Part shown: positions 7,187-15,798 of the stretch, piece after piece | How the letters are laid out: each line of letters starts with the position of its first letter | Numbering within the stretch: position 1 is the first letter of the stretch | Origin: CAVSRC01 sp963781775 | Lineage (GTDB): Bacteria > Pseudomonadota > Alphaproteobacteria > Rhizobiales > Kaistiaceae | Reading direction: 5' to 3' | Assembly: GCA_963781775.1 (NCBI GenBank) | Contig: CAWAHE010000026.1 | Coordinates: forward strand, 175,291 to 239,290 | DNA: 64,000 nt | Position numbers and translations under genes: made by a program | Notes under the pieces: model-generated | Databases searched by the model: none | What the model was told of the DNA's origin: nothing | The model's input: the letters and a program-made list of their open reading frames with translations, nothing else

Positions 7187-8992
7187 TCATTCCCCGATCA
7201 TCTTTTCCAGCGTCTCCAGACGATCGGCCTCGGATGGCGGCTTGTCCCAGCGCGGACGTGAAATGCGGGGAAAACGCATGGCGACGCCCGATCGGTGGCG
7301 CGTCGAGCGTTGCAGCCCTTCGAAGGCGACTTCCAGCACCAGCCCCTTCGCCGGTTCGTGCACCACTTCGCGCACCGGGCCGAAGCGGTTGATCGTGTTG
7401 CTGCGCACGAAGCGGTCGATCTCGGTAAGTTCCTCGTCGGTGAAACCGAAATAGGCCTTGCCGACCGGCACCAACTCGTCGCCGTCTTCCCCCGGATGCC
7501 AGACGCCGAACGTGTAGTCCGAATAGTAGGATGAGCGCTTGCCGTGGCCGCGCTGCGCGTACATCAGCACGGCGTCGACGGTATGCGGATCGCGCTTCCA
7601 CTTGAACCACGGTCCCTTCGGCCGGCCGGGCTCGTAGATCGAGTCCCAGCGCTTCAGCATCAGCCCTTCGATCACCGCATCGGGCGGCGCCGCGCGCAGC
7701 GCCGCGAGTTCCGCGCCATTGGCGTAGGTGAGCAGCGGGGAGAGATCCATGCGGCCGGCGAGCGTGCGCGCGACGACCGCCTCCAGCCGCAGGCGCCGCT
7801 CGCGGAAGGGCAGGGCGCGGATGTCCTCGCCGCCATCGACCAGACAGTCATAGACGCGCAGGAATGCCGGATGGCTCGCGAGGAGCTTCTGCGTCACGGT
7901 CTTGCGGTTCAATCGTTGTTGGAGATCGGAGAAGCTGCGGACGACGAAGCCGCTCTCCTCGCTGTGGCCGACCAGCAACTCGCCGTCGAGCGCCGCCTCC
8001 ACGTCGAAGCCGCCGACGATGTCCGGGAAGGTGTGCGAGATATCGTCGCCGGTGCGGGTATAGAGCCGGACGACGCCATCTTCACGCACCGCCTGAATGC
8101 GGATGCCGTCCCACTTCCACTCCGCCGCGTAAGCCTCTGGCGTGATTCCGGAAAGTTCGTCGTCCGCGATTGCGTGCGACAGCATGACGGGCCGGAAGGG
8201 CGCCTTCACCGTCGACTCCGGCCGCGCCCCGCGCCCTTCCAGCCACGCGAACAGGTCGCGGTAGGGCGGGGACAGCCCGTGCCACACTTCCTCGATGTCG
8301 TTGACCGGCTTGTCCGCGATGTCGGCGACCGCCTGTTTCGCCAGCCGCGCCGACACGCCGATGCGCATGCCGCCGAAGACAAGCTTGATCAGCGCCCAGC
8401 GGCCGCTGGCGTCGAGTTGATCGAGCCAGCCTTCGACCAGTCGCGGGCCTTCCGAGCGCGAGGCCGATTGCAGCCGCTCGACGATTGTGGAGAGGCGGGG
8501 TCCACCATCATCTGCCGCGGCGCTCTCCCTCCCCCCTTGCGGGGGAGGGTTGGGGAGGGGGGTATCCCCCGGTGCCAGCGAATTGCTCAAACCCCCCTCT
8601 GGTTTCGCTATGGGCCCGCCTCCGGCGATCCCGAGCGAAACCGCCTCCCCCGCAAAGGGGGAGAGAGGCGCAGTGCCGGGCGGCGGCGCGAGGGTAGCAT
8701 TGCCCGCGTCCTTCGCCGGCCAGATCAGCGAGATCGTCTCGGCGAGGTCGCCGACATAGTCGTAGGAGTATGCGAAGAGCACCTCGTCGACGCGTTCCGC
8801 CACGACGGCGCGCAACATCGCCGGCTTGACGCTGGGGATGTCGAGGTCGCCGGTGAGCGCCGCCAGCGCATAGCCGCGGTCGGGGTCCGGCGTGGCGCGG
8901 AAGTAGTCGGTCATCAGCCGCAGCTTGGCGTTCCGCTGGGGCGTCAGGACGAGCCGGTCGAGGAGGGCGGCGAAAGCACGCATGACGGCCAT
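7187..8992 (-). CDS. ATP-dependent DNA ligase of the ligase-associated repair cluster
   Basis: Seals nicks in duplex DNA by the ligase-AMP route. The 601-residue protein has an N-terminal DNA-binding domain starting MRAFAALLDRLVLTPQR, the nucleotidyltransferase domain with adenylated lysine K293 in EWKWDGIRI, and the C-terminal OB domain including GPWFKWKRDP. It belongs to the bacterial ligase family that travels with an Lhr-type helicase, an EXO nuclease and a phosphoesterase; all three partners are within 10 kb. ATGs at 8992 and 8983 are both plausible. Residues about 103-163 are a proline/glycine-rich block coded by an inserted palindromic repeat and are absent from the family's domain plan. 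The catalytic domains lie outside the block, so the enzyme is probably still active. Confidence 0.93.
   Translation of the reverse strand: MAVMRAFAALLDRLVLTPQRNAKLRLMTDYFRATPDPDRGYALAALTGDLDIPSVKPAMLRAVVAERVDEVLFAYSYDYVGDLAETISLIWPAKDAGNATLAPPPGTAPLSPFAGEAVSLGIAGGGPIAKPEGGLSNSLAPGDTPLPNPPPQGGRESAAADDGGPRLSTIVERLQSASRSEGPRLVEGWLDQLDASGRWALIKLVFGGMRIGVSARLAKQAVADIADKPVNDIEEVWHGLSPPYRDLFAWLEGRGARPESTVKAPFRPVMLSHAIADDELSGITPEAYAAEWKWDGIRIQAVREDGVVRLYTRTGDDISHTFPDIVGGFDVEAALDGELLVGHSEESGFVVRSFSDLQQRLNRKTVTQKLLASHPAFLRVYDCLVDGGEDIRALPFRERRLRLEAVVARTLAGRMDLSPLLTYANGAELAALRAAPPDAVIEGLMLKRWDSIYEPGRPKGPWFKWKRDPHTVDAVLMYAQRGHGKRSSYYSDYTFGVWHPGEDGDELVPVGKAYFGFTDEELTEIDRFVRSNTINRFGPVREVVHEPAKGLVLEVAFEGLQRSTRHRSGVAMRFPRISRPRWDKPPSEADRLETLEKMIGE
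8522..8668. repeat. Palindromic small repeat element inserted in frame inside the ligase gene
   Basis: The block has near-perfect terminal inverted repeats. The left end (8523-8545) reads CTCTCCCTCCCCCCTTGCGG and onward; the right end (8645-8668) is its reverse complement with small differences. Each end also folds on itself around TTGC/GCAA. It codes for a PLPNPPPQGG-type peptide in the ligase frame. GC-rich hairpin elements of this kind are common in Rhizobiales intergenic DNA; a second, related hairpin element lies at 28314-28380. Confidence 0.8.
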
Positions 8993-9097
8993 AGTTAGGC
9001 GCGGCGGGCCGCCGCGTCATCCTCTGTGACCTACGCCACTGCCATCCGTGGCGCCTTGGCGTAGCCCGAAGGCCGCAAACACCGAAGAGCACGGAAC

Positions 9098-10315
9098 ATG
9101 TCCCTGAACGCCATCGCCGAAGCCCCCGTCGCCATGAAGCCGTCCGGAACCGGGGCTGTGTCCTGGTACGCGTACCTGTTGGTCGGCACGTTCACCTACC
9201 TCGTCAGCATGCAGGGCAACATCTTGCCGTTCCTGCGCGCCGACCTCGGCCTCGGCTACGGCATGGTGAGCCTGCACATCAGCGCAATGGCGGGCGGCAT
9301 GCTGGTCGTTGGCCTGTTCGGGGACCGCGTCGGCCGCCGTTTCGGCCGCGCTGACACCTTGCGGCTGGGCATTCTCGGCGCGGGCGGTGCCGCCATCCTG
9401 CTCTGCCTCGCGCCGGCCGCCTGGGCGAGCATCGCCAGTTGCGCGCTGCTCGGCCTGTTTGGCGCGCTGGTTCCGTCCACCGCCTATGCCGTGCTGACCG
9501 ACCTCAACCCCGGCAACCGCGGGGTCACCTTCGCCAAGGCCAACGCCGTTTCCTATGCCTTTGCCATCATGGTGCCGATCCTTGCCGGGATCTTGGTCAC
9601 GCTCGGCTGGAACTGGCGGCTGATCCCGCTGACAGGCGCGGCGGCCGGCGCCGCGATCCTCGCCGCGCATGCGCACCTGATCGTGCCCAACAGTCCCGAA
9701 GAGGACACCGCCGCTGCCGCCGCGCATCTGCCGATCTGCTTCTGGCTCTACTGGCTGACGCTGGGTTTCGTCGTCGCGGTGGAGTTTTCCGTCCTGCTGT
9801 GGGCGCCGGCATTCCTCGAGAAGGCGGTCGGCATGCCCGCCGCCCATGCTGCCATCGGCGCGGCGGCCTTTTTCGTGGCCATGTTGAGCGGACGCATCGC
9901 CGGCATCTGGCTGCTGCGTGTCGTGGCGTCTCGGCTCTTGTTCTTCGGTGCCGCCGCGACGACGCTCATGGGTTACGCCATCTATGCCGCGGCCGCCGGA
10001 CCAACATTGGCCGTGGTCGGCTTGTTCGTGCTCGGCCTCGGCATCGCACTGCTCTTCCCGCTGGTCATGAGCGCCGCCCTGGGTTCGGTCGGCCATGCCG
10101 TCGACAAGGCAAGTTCGCGCGTGGTGCTGGCGCCGGCGCTGGCCATCCTTCTGAGCCCGCCGCTGCTCGGCGCCCTGGCGGACGCCGCGGGCCTGCGCTT
10201 CGCCCAGAACATGACGCCGGTCCTGATGATCGCCGCCGTCGCGATCTACCTGTCGGCCGGCTTCATCCGCCGCAAGGCCGTGAAGACGGCTCCGGCCGCT
10301 CAGCCCCAGCGCTGA
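9098..10315 (+). CDS. MFS transporter, substrate unknown
   Basis: A 405-residue inner-membrane carrier with about 12 hydrophobic segments. The loop between helices 2 and 3 carries GDRVGRRFGRADTLR, the MFS motif A pattern, and helix 4 has the LFGALVPSTAYAVLTD region. The ATG at 9098 follows GAAGAG at a reasonable distance. It lies between the ligase and a UvrD-like helicase, divergent from the former and convergent with the latter (16-base overlap at the 3' ends). Nothing in the context shows what it carries. Confidence 0.88.
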   Translation: MSLNAIAEAPVAMKPSGTGAVSWYAYLLVGTFTYLVSMQGNILPFLRADLGLGYGMVSLHISAMAGGMLVVGLFGDRVGRRFGRADTLRLGILGAGGAAILLCLAPAAWASIASCALLGLFGALVPSTAYAVLTDLNPGNRGVTFAKANAVSYAFAIMVPILAGILVTLGWNWRLIPLTGAAAGAAILAAHAHLIVPNSPEEDTAAAAAHLPICFWLYWLTLGFVVAVEFSVLLWAPAFLEKAVGMPAAHAAIGAAAFFVAMLSGRIAGIWLLRVVASRLLFFGAAATTLMGYAIYAAAAGPTLAVVGLFVLGLGIALLFPLVMSAALGSVGHAVDKASSRVVLAPALAILLSPPLLGALADAAGLRFAQNMTPVLMIAAVAIYLSAGFIRRKAVKTAPAAQPQR

Positions 10316-12354
10316 CGCATACGCTGGCCGATGTCGACGCGCGGGCCCGCGGGCCGCGCGCGCGGTGCATCCGCCGCAACCGGCGGCCACAGCCGCGTGC
10401 GGAAGTGCGGCAGGATTGCCTCGGGAATGAACCGCGTGCGTTGTGTCAGGAGATGCCGGTCGCCGTTCCGCCGCTGCTGCAGCACGTAGCAGCGCTGCGG
10501 CACCATGATGTCGAGTTCGTCCTTGGCCCGCGTCATGGCGACATAGAGCAGCCGCCGCTCCTCCTCGATCTCCTCCGGCGTGCCGGTGGCGAGATCGGCC
10601 GGGATGCTGCCGTCGATCCCGTTGAGCACATAAACCGACTTCCATTCCTGGCCCTTGGCCGAATGGATGGTCGACAGGATCAGATAGTCCTCGTCGAGAT
10701 GCGGCGGTCCTGCCTGGTCGCTTGTGGCGTCCGGCGGGTCGAGCGTGAGTTCGGTGAGGAAGCGCTCGCGGCTCGGATAGCCGGCGGCGATCTGTTCGAG
10801 TTGCAGGAGATCGTTGCGGCGCACGATGGCGTCCTCATGGATGCGCTCCAGATGCGGTTCGTACCACAGACGCACCTGCTCCATCTGCGAGGGCCAGCCG
10901 GCCCCGCCCGCGCGAAGCGCCGAGGCAAGCGCGGCAAACGCCGGCCAGTCCACGCCGGTGCGCGTCGGCGGCTCGTATCTGGCAAGCACTTCGGCAGATT
11001 CCGGCGAGGCTTCCAGCCGCTCGAGAATGCCAGCGGCCGTCGCCGGCCCGATGCCCGGGAGAATCTGAAGAACGCGGAAGCCGGAGACGCGGTCGCGCGG
11101 GTTCTCGGCAAAGCGCAGGAGCGCCAGCACGTCCTTGACGTGGGCGGCATCGAGAAACTTGAGCCCGCCGAACTTGACGAAGGGAATGTTGCGGCGCGTC
11201 AACTCGATTTCGAGTTGACCGCTGTGGTGCGAGGCGCGGAACAGCACCGCCTGCTGCTTGAGCGCAACGCCGACCTCGCGATTGGCGAGGATCCGCTCGA
11301 CGATGTAGCGCGCCTGATTGGCGTCGTCGGCGACGACGACCAGCGCCGGCTTGTCGCCGGAGGCGCGATCAGACCACAGGTCCTTGGTGAAACGCTCCGC
11401 GGCAAGACCAATGACGGCGTTGGACGCGGCCAGGATTGCCTGGGTCGAGCGATAGTTGCGCGCGAGCGTGACGATCGCCGCCGGCGGGCTGAAGGTGCCC
11501 GGAAAGTCGAGGATGTTGCGGACGGTCGCCGCCCGGAACGAGTAGATCGACTGGGCGTCGTCGCCGACCACTGCCAGCCCCCGCCCGTCCGGCTTCAGGC
11601 CGAGAAGGATCGAGGCCTGCAGCCGGTTGGTGTCCTGGTATTCGTCGACCAGCACATGGTCGAAGCGCCCGCCGATGTCGGCCGCGATCGCCGGTTCGGC
11701 GAGCATCGCCGCCCAGTAGAGCAGCAGATCGTCGTAGTCGAGGACGTTCTGCCCTTGCTTGGTCTCCGTATAGGCCTTGAACAGACGCTTCAGCTCTTCG
11801 TGCCAACCGGCACACCACGGAAACGCCTGCATCAGGATTTCTTCGAGTTCCGCCTCCTGGTTGACCGTGCGCGAATAGATCGCGAGGCACGTGCCCTTCG
11901 TCGGGAAGCGTTTCTCGGTGTGCGAGAAGCCGAGCTCGTGGCGGACGAGGTTCATGAGGTCGGCGGAGTCTTCGCGGTCATGGATCGTGAAGGACGCATC
12001 GAGGCCGACTTCGCGGGAATATTCGCGGATGAGCCGGGCGCCGATCCCGTGGAAGGTGCCCGACCACGGCAACACCGCCGGCGCGCTCGTCGCCGGCAGC
12101 GCCCGCGCCACGATGCGCTCGACGCGCCGCGCCATCTCGGCCGCCGCACGCCGCGAGAATGTCATCAGCAGGATGCGCCCGGGATCGGCTCCGTTGACCA
12201 CCAGATGGGCCACCCGATGCGCCAGCGTGTTGGTCTTTCCCGAGCCGGCGCCAGCGATAACCAGAAGCGGCGACGCGGCGACGCCGGCTCCGACGCCATG
12301 CTCGACCGCGCGCCGCTGATCCGGATTGAGCTGGTCAAGATAGGCAGCGGACAT
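10300..12354 (-). CDS. UvrD/PcrA-type SF1A DNA helicase
   Basis: ATP-driven 3'-5' DNA translocase. The 684-residue protein has the Q motif LNPDQRRAVEHG, Walker A GAGSGKTNTLAHR, motif II DEYQDTN, motif III-like GDDAQSIYSFR and motif VI AMTRAKDEL in the right order. It is shorter than canonical UvrD or PcrA (about 720-780 residues). The start is ATG 12354 (MSAAYLDQLNPDQ); the frame stays open to a TTG at 12381. It lies inside the ligase-associated repair locus, which suggests but does not prove a role with those enzymes. Confidence 0.93.
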   Translation of the reverse strand: MSAAYLDQLNPDQRRAVEHGVGAGVAASPLLVIAGAGSGKTNTLAHRVAHLVVNGADPGRILLMTFSRRAAAEMARRVERIVARALPATSAPAVLPWSGTFHGIGARLIREYSREVGLDASFTIHDREDSADLMNLVRHELGFSHTEKRFPTKGTCLAIYSRTVNQEAELEEILMQAFPWCAGWHEELKRLFKAYTETKQGQNVLDYDDLLLYWAAMLAEPAIAADIGGRFDHVLVDEYQDTNRLQASILLGLKPDGRGLAVVGDDAQSIYSFRAATVRNILDFPGTFSPPAAIVTLARNYRSTQAILAASNAVIGLAAERFTKDLWSDRASGDKPALVVVADDANQARYIVERILANREVGVALKQQAVLFRASHHSGQLEIELTRRNIPFVKFGGLKFLDAAHVKDVLALLRFAENPRDRVSGFRVLQILPGIGPATAAGILERLEASPESAEVLARYEPPTRTGVDWPAFAALASALRAGGAGWPSQMEQVRLWYEPHLERIHEDAIVRRNDLLQLEQIAAGYPSRERFLTELTLDPPDATSDQAGPPHLDEDYLILSTIHSAKGQEWKSVYVLNGIDGSIPADLATGTPEEIEEERRLLYVAMTRAKDELDIMVPQRCYVLQQRRNGDRHLLTQRTRFIPEAILPHFRTRLWPPVAADAPRARPAGPRVDIGQRMRQRWG

Positions 12355-12553
12355 GCTTTGCGAATCAATCGGTTGCGCCAAAATCCGAGGAGATATGATT
12401 CACTCTTTGTTCGCAATGCTTAACAACCCTGGACTGCTGCAGAAGAGCGGTTCGCTAGACATGTCCGGGGCTTGCGCCGAAAAGTCGGCATGACCTGTTA
12501 ACCTTTGGCCGGGATCGGCGTATGATGGCCTGAAGTGGAAGGCCGCTGTCGCC

Positions 12554-13441
12554 ATGCGTAACCTGAGTCTCTCGGTGCGAATTCTGCTGCTCGCGCTTTT
12601 GCTGGTGGCGGTCGCCGCGTTTTGCGTAACGACACTCGTATTCGCGGGCGCGCTGCATCCTCGCGCCGTTCATGTTGCCGGCGCCGGCGGAGCCATCCTC
12701 CTGGTCGCGGCCTTGGCGGCGACAGTCTCGGCCCTCGGCCCCAAATATCGCCCGACGCCATTCCTGACGCCTCTGACTGCCGGTGTCTTCGTCGCCGTCT
12801 TGGCGACGACGGCCTTGTACGCGACACAAAGATACACCGCGCCGAAGCCGGCCAAGCCCGTCGTCGCAGCCGCGCATGTGGCCCAGCCCAAGTCGATTGT
12901 TGCGCATCCGGTAAAGACTGCGCCCGTCGTCGACACGGCTGCGATCGAGCCGGAGATGCCCGCCGAGCCCACGTCGGTCTCGCGCAATGTGAGTTTCGAT
13001 CCGGACACCTTCGCGCCCGCGCCGCAGCTTCCGCTCGCGGCAAGTCCTCCCGCCGATGCCACGCCGGCGGCCATCGGGAATTCCACCGTCTCGCAGCGTG
13101 GCCCGATGGAGGCCGCGGCCGAGGCGATCATACCCAGTGCGCATGCGGCCGAACCGCCGGCGGACAAGATCATGGCCCCGGTGACAACCGCCTCGGCGAT
13201 GCCGGCCGCGCCGAAGAAGCCGGCCGCCGTCGCGAGCATTCCGGTGCCGGTCGCCGCGCCCGCCGACGTGGCGGATTCGCCCGCCAATCTCCAGGTGAAC
13301 TTCGACCCCAGCGGCCCGACGGCGCGCAAGCCCGGCGCGCCTCTGAAACTGGCAGTCGCGGCGGCAACGCCTGTGAAGCCGGCTATTCCGCCTCTTCCTC
13401 GTATCCGACCATGTGGAGCGGACGGGCCGGCGTGCCCCTGA
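12554..13441 (+). CDS. Proline/alanine-rich membrane-anchored protein of unknown function
   Basis: No family is recognised. The first 100 residues hold three hydrophobic segments (about 8-32, 38-60 and 72-92). The remaining 200 residues are a low-complexity alanine/proline/valine-rich tail with two short repeats of the form NVSFDPDTF and QVNFDPSGP. Such tails often span the periplasm. The ATG at 12554 has weak ribosome-site support. Its last 59 bases overlap the 3' end of the convergent EXO nuclease gene. The tail could be a shadow-like composition artefact, but the clean N-terminal membrane segments favour a real gene. Confidence 0.65.
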   Translation: MRNLSLSVRILLLALLLVAVAAFCVTTLVFAGALHPRAVHVAGAGGAILLVAALAATVSALGPKYRPTPFLTPLTAGVFVAVLATTALYATQRYTAPKPAKPVVAAAHVAQPKSIVAHPVKTAPVVDTAAIEPEMPAEPTSVSRNVSFDPDTFAPAPQLPLAASPPADATPAAIGNSTVSQRGPMEAAAEAIIPSAHAAEPPADKIMAPVTTASAMPAAPKKPAAVASIPVPVAAPADVADSPANLQVNFDPSGPTARKPGAPLKLAVAAATPVKPAIPPLPRIRPCGADGPACP

Positions 13442-14393
13442 GGGCGCACCATCTTACCAGCGCCTCCTCGCGTCCGTGGGTGACCCACACTTCCGCCGGA
13501 TCGAGTTCGGCAATGGTGGCGGTCAGTTCATCCCAATCGGCGTGATCGGACAGAACCAGTGGCAGTTCGACGCCGGATTGCTTTGCGCGCTGGCGGATGC
13601 GCATCCAGCCTGACGCGAAACAGGCGACCGGGTCGGGAAAGCGCCGCGCCCAGCGCTCCGCGATTTCGCTCGGTGGGCAGATCACGATGGCTCCGGCGAA
13701 GTCGCCCTTCTTGCCGGTCGCGACCGTCGCCGGGGCGAGGGGACCAAGGGCGACGCCGAGCTCCTCATAGAGCCGGCAAAGCTTCTCCATGGCGCCGTGC
13801 AGATAGATGGCCCGATCGTAGCCGGCGTCGCGCAGCATGCGGATGACGCGCTGCGCCTTGCCGAGCGAATAGGCGCCGACGAGATGGGCGCGCTCGGGGA
13901 ACTGGCTGACCGAAGCGAGGAGCTTGGCGATCTCCGCCTCGGGTTCGGGATGGCGGAAGACCGGCAGCGCAAACGTCGCCTCGGTGATGAAGATGTCGCA
14001 CGGCACCGGCTCGAAGGGCGCGCAGGTCGGATCCGCCCGGCGTTTGTAGTCGCCTGACGCGACGATCCTGAGGCCGTCCTTCTCGACCGCGATCTGCGCC
14101 GAGCCCAGCACATGCCCGGCCGGGTGAAACGATGCCGTGACGCCGCCAATGGCAAGGCTCTCGCCATAGCGGATGGCCTGCGTGGTTCCAGCGAAGCCCG
14201 GTCCGTAGCGCGCCTCCATGATGCGCAGCGTCTCGACGGTCGCGAGCACGTGGTCGTGGCCGGCGCGGGCATGGTCCGAATGGCCGTGCGTGATCAGCGC
14301 GCGCGCCACCGGCCGTGTCGGGTCGATGTGAAAATCGCCGGGCGGGCAATAGAGCCCGGCGGCGGCGGGCGCCAAAAGATCCTCGGGTCGCAT
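13383..14393 (-). CDS. Ligase-associated DNA exonuclease (metallo-beta-lactamase/beta-CASP fold)
   Basis: Predicted metal-dependent nuclease of the ligase-associated repair cluster (EXO component). The 336-residue protein carries the metallo-beta-lactamase signature THGHSDHARAGHDH, then HPAGHVLGSAQI, and near the C terminus LSDHADWDEL and WVTHGREEA, which provide further metal ligands and beta-CASP motifs as in SNM1/CPSF-like nucleases. The ATG at 14393 gives a canonical N terminus. It is separated from the ligase by three unrelated genes and transcribed in the same direction. Confidence 0.9.
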   Translation of the reverse strand: MRPEDLLAPAAAGLYCPPGDFHIDPTRPVARALITHGHSDHARAGHDHVLATVETLRIMEARYGPGFAGTTQAIRYGESLAIGGVTASFHPAGHVLGSAQIAVEKDGLRIVASGDYKRRADPTCAPFEPVPCDIFITEATFALPVFRHPEPEAEIAKLLASVSQFPERAHLVGAYSLGKAQRVIRMLRDAGYDRAIYLHGAMEKLCRLYEELGVALGPLAPATVATGKKGDFAGAIVICPPSEIAERWARRFPDPVACFASGWMRIRQRAKQSGVELPLVLSDHADWDELTATIAELDPAEVWVTHGREEALVRWCALRGTPARPLHMVGYEEEAE

Positions 14394-14438
14394 GGCCTGA
14401 AGATAGGCGTGTGGCGTCCGCCCGTCAGCCGCGGCGGT

Positions 14439-14657
14439 TCAGTATTTGGCAGGAGGATCGCTCGCCGGGAACGACTCGTCCGAGGTCTCGTCGGCCTCGT
14501 CCCAATGTTTCGGCGGGTCGCGCATGGCGTCCGGACCGGCAGGGCGCACAGGCGCCTTGTCCTTCCGGTTGGGCTTGGAGGTGTCGGAATAGGCGGCATC
14601 CGGACGCTTCTTCTTGTCGTCCGCCTTGGTGCTGTTGCGTTTGTCGATCGATTCCAT
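14439..14657 (-). CDS. Small acidic-tailed conserved protein
   Basis: A 72-residue hydrophilic protein with a lysine-rich N-terminal half and a C-terminal DEADETSDESFPASDPP motif. The SFPASDPP ending recurs in many short alphaproteobacterial proteins of unknown role. ATG 14657 (MESIDKR) is preferred; ATG 14666 is also in frame. It lies upstream of the EXO nuclease on the same strand, about 45 bases away, and may be its operon partner. There are no membrane segments and it is probably largely disordered. Confidence 0.7.
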   Translation of the reverse strand: MESIDKRNSTKADDKKKRPDAAYSDTSKPNRKDKAPVRPAGPDAMRDPPKHWDEADETSDESFPASDPPAKY

Positions 14658-14787
14658 GGGGTGCACTCCGCTGTCGCCGTCCCGTCAACCGTCGATGCCG
14701 CGTTCGGGTTCCCGGCTGCCACTTGCTTTTGCCGCTGGACCGGATATCTGCTCGCCGGCTTTTCCCTCCGGCGCGTGCGATCAAAGC

Positions 14788-15762
14788 GTGTCGTTTCCCG
14801 TATCCACATCCTCCGGCGACCTGATCGCCGACCGCCGTTTCAACCACGCGGCGGCGCTGGCCGCGGCCGGCGAGCTTGCCGCCGCGTGCGAAGTGCTGGA
14901 GCAGGCGCTGGAACGCGCAGAAGGCTGGGCGGAAGGGTGGCTGATGCTCGGAGAATGGCGTCAACGGTCGGGCGCCCGCGACGCGGCAATCTTGGCCTAC
15001 CGTCGGGCCGACGCCCTCGATCCGTCGCGGCGGCTGGGCGCCGAGTTGAGGCTGGCTGCGCTCGCAGCCGCGCCAGCGCCCGATTCCATGGCCCCCGCCT
15101 ATGTGGCGACGCTCTTCGACGACTACGCTCCACGTTTCGACCGCGAACTGGTCGGTCGCCTCGGTTACAGCGCGCCCGAGCGTCTCGCTGCGGCCCTCGC
15201 GACCTTCGGCGAACGGCGCTTCGCCCACGCGCTCGATCTCGGCTGTGGCACCGGTCTCATGGGGCTTGCGGCGCGCGGCCGGACAGAGCAACTGACCGGG
15301 TTCGATCTTTCGGCCGGGATGCTCAAGCTGGCCGCAAGCCGCGCCATCTATGACCGCCTGGTTGCCGGCGACGTGGTCGACCTGCTCTCCGCCGAACCGC
15401 CGGCTGCTTATGACCTGGTCCTCGCCGCCGATCTTCTGCCCTATGTCGGCGTACTCGGACCGCTCTTCGGCGCGGTCGCCCGGGCGCTCGCGCCCGGTGG
15501 CGCCTTTGCCTTTTCGGCCGAGCGCCACGACGGCGACGGCTTCATCCTCAGTGAAACTGTGCGCTATCGTCATTCCGCCGGCGCCATCGCCGACGCCGGC
15601 GAGGCTGCCGGCCTGACCGTGCTGCAGCTCGATCCGGCGTCGTTGCGCCGGGAGGCCGGCGAGCCGGTTCCGGGCCTGATCGGCCTTCTGGTGCGGCCGG
15701 CTGACGTCGTGCCGCTTACCCCGCGGCCGCAAGGCAATGGCAGCATGCCCCGCGCGGCCTGA
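14788..15762 (+). CDS. TPR-containing SAM-dependent methyltransferase
   Basis: A 324-residue two-part protein. Residues about 10-85 form TPR-type helices (HAAALAAAGELAAACEVLEQ and LAYRRADALDP); residues about 100-300 are a class I methyltransferase with motif I ALDLGCGTGLMG, an acidic FDLS after strand 2 and LVLAADLLPYVG. The substrate is unknown. The frame is open from 14614, but that extension overlaps the divergent small gene; GTG 14788 begins just before the conserved TPR. It is followed directly by the Lhr-type helicase gene. Confidence 0.82.
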   Translation: MSFPVSTSSGDLIADRRFNHAAALAAAGELAAACEVLEQALERAEGWAEGWLMLGEWRQRSGARDAAILAYRRADALDPSRRLGAELRLAALAAAPAPDSMAPAYVATLFDDYAPRFDRELVGRLGYSAPERLAAALATFGERRFAHALDLGCGTGLMGLAARGRTEQLTGFDLSAGMLKLAASRAIYDRLVAGDVVDLLSAEPPAAYDLVLAADLLPYVGVLGPLFGAVARALAPGGAFAFSAERHDGDGFILSETVRYRHSAGAIADAGEAAGLTVLQLDPASLRREAGEPVPGLIGLLVRPADVVPLTPRPQGNGSMPRAA

Positions 15763-15798
15763 TGGACGCGCCTCCACAGGAACGCTACCTCTGAGCGC

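Noticed and set aside
9439..12423. 994-residue plus-strand frame across the MFS and UvrD genes
   Set aside because: Shadow frame; starts inside the MFS gene and runs antisense to the helicase motifs.
12455..13144. Minus-strand frames opposite the proline/alanine-rich protein
   Set aside because: Composition is Arg/Gly-rich with no hydrophobic core; the plus-strand frame has clean membrane helices.
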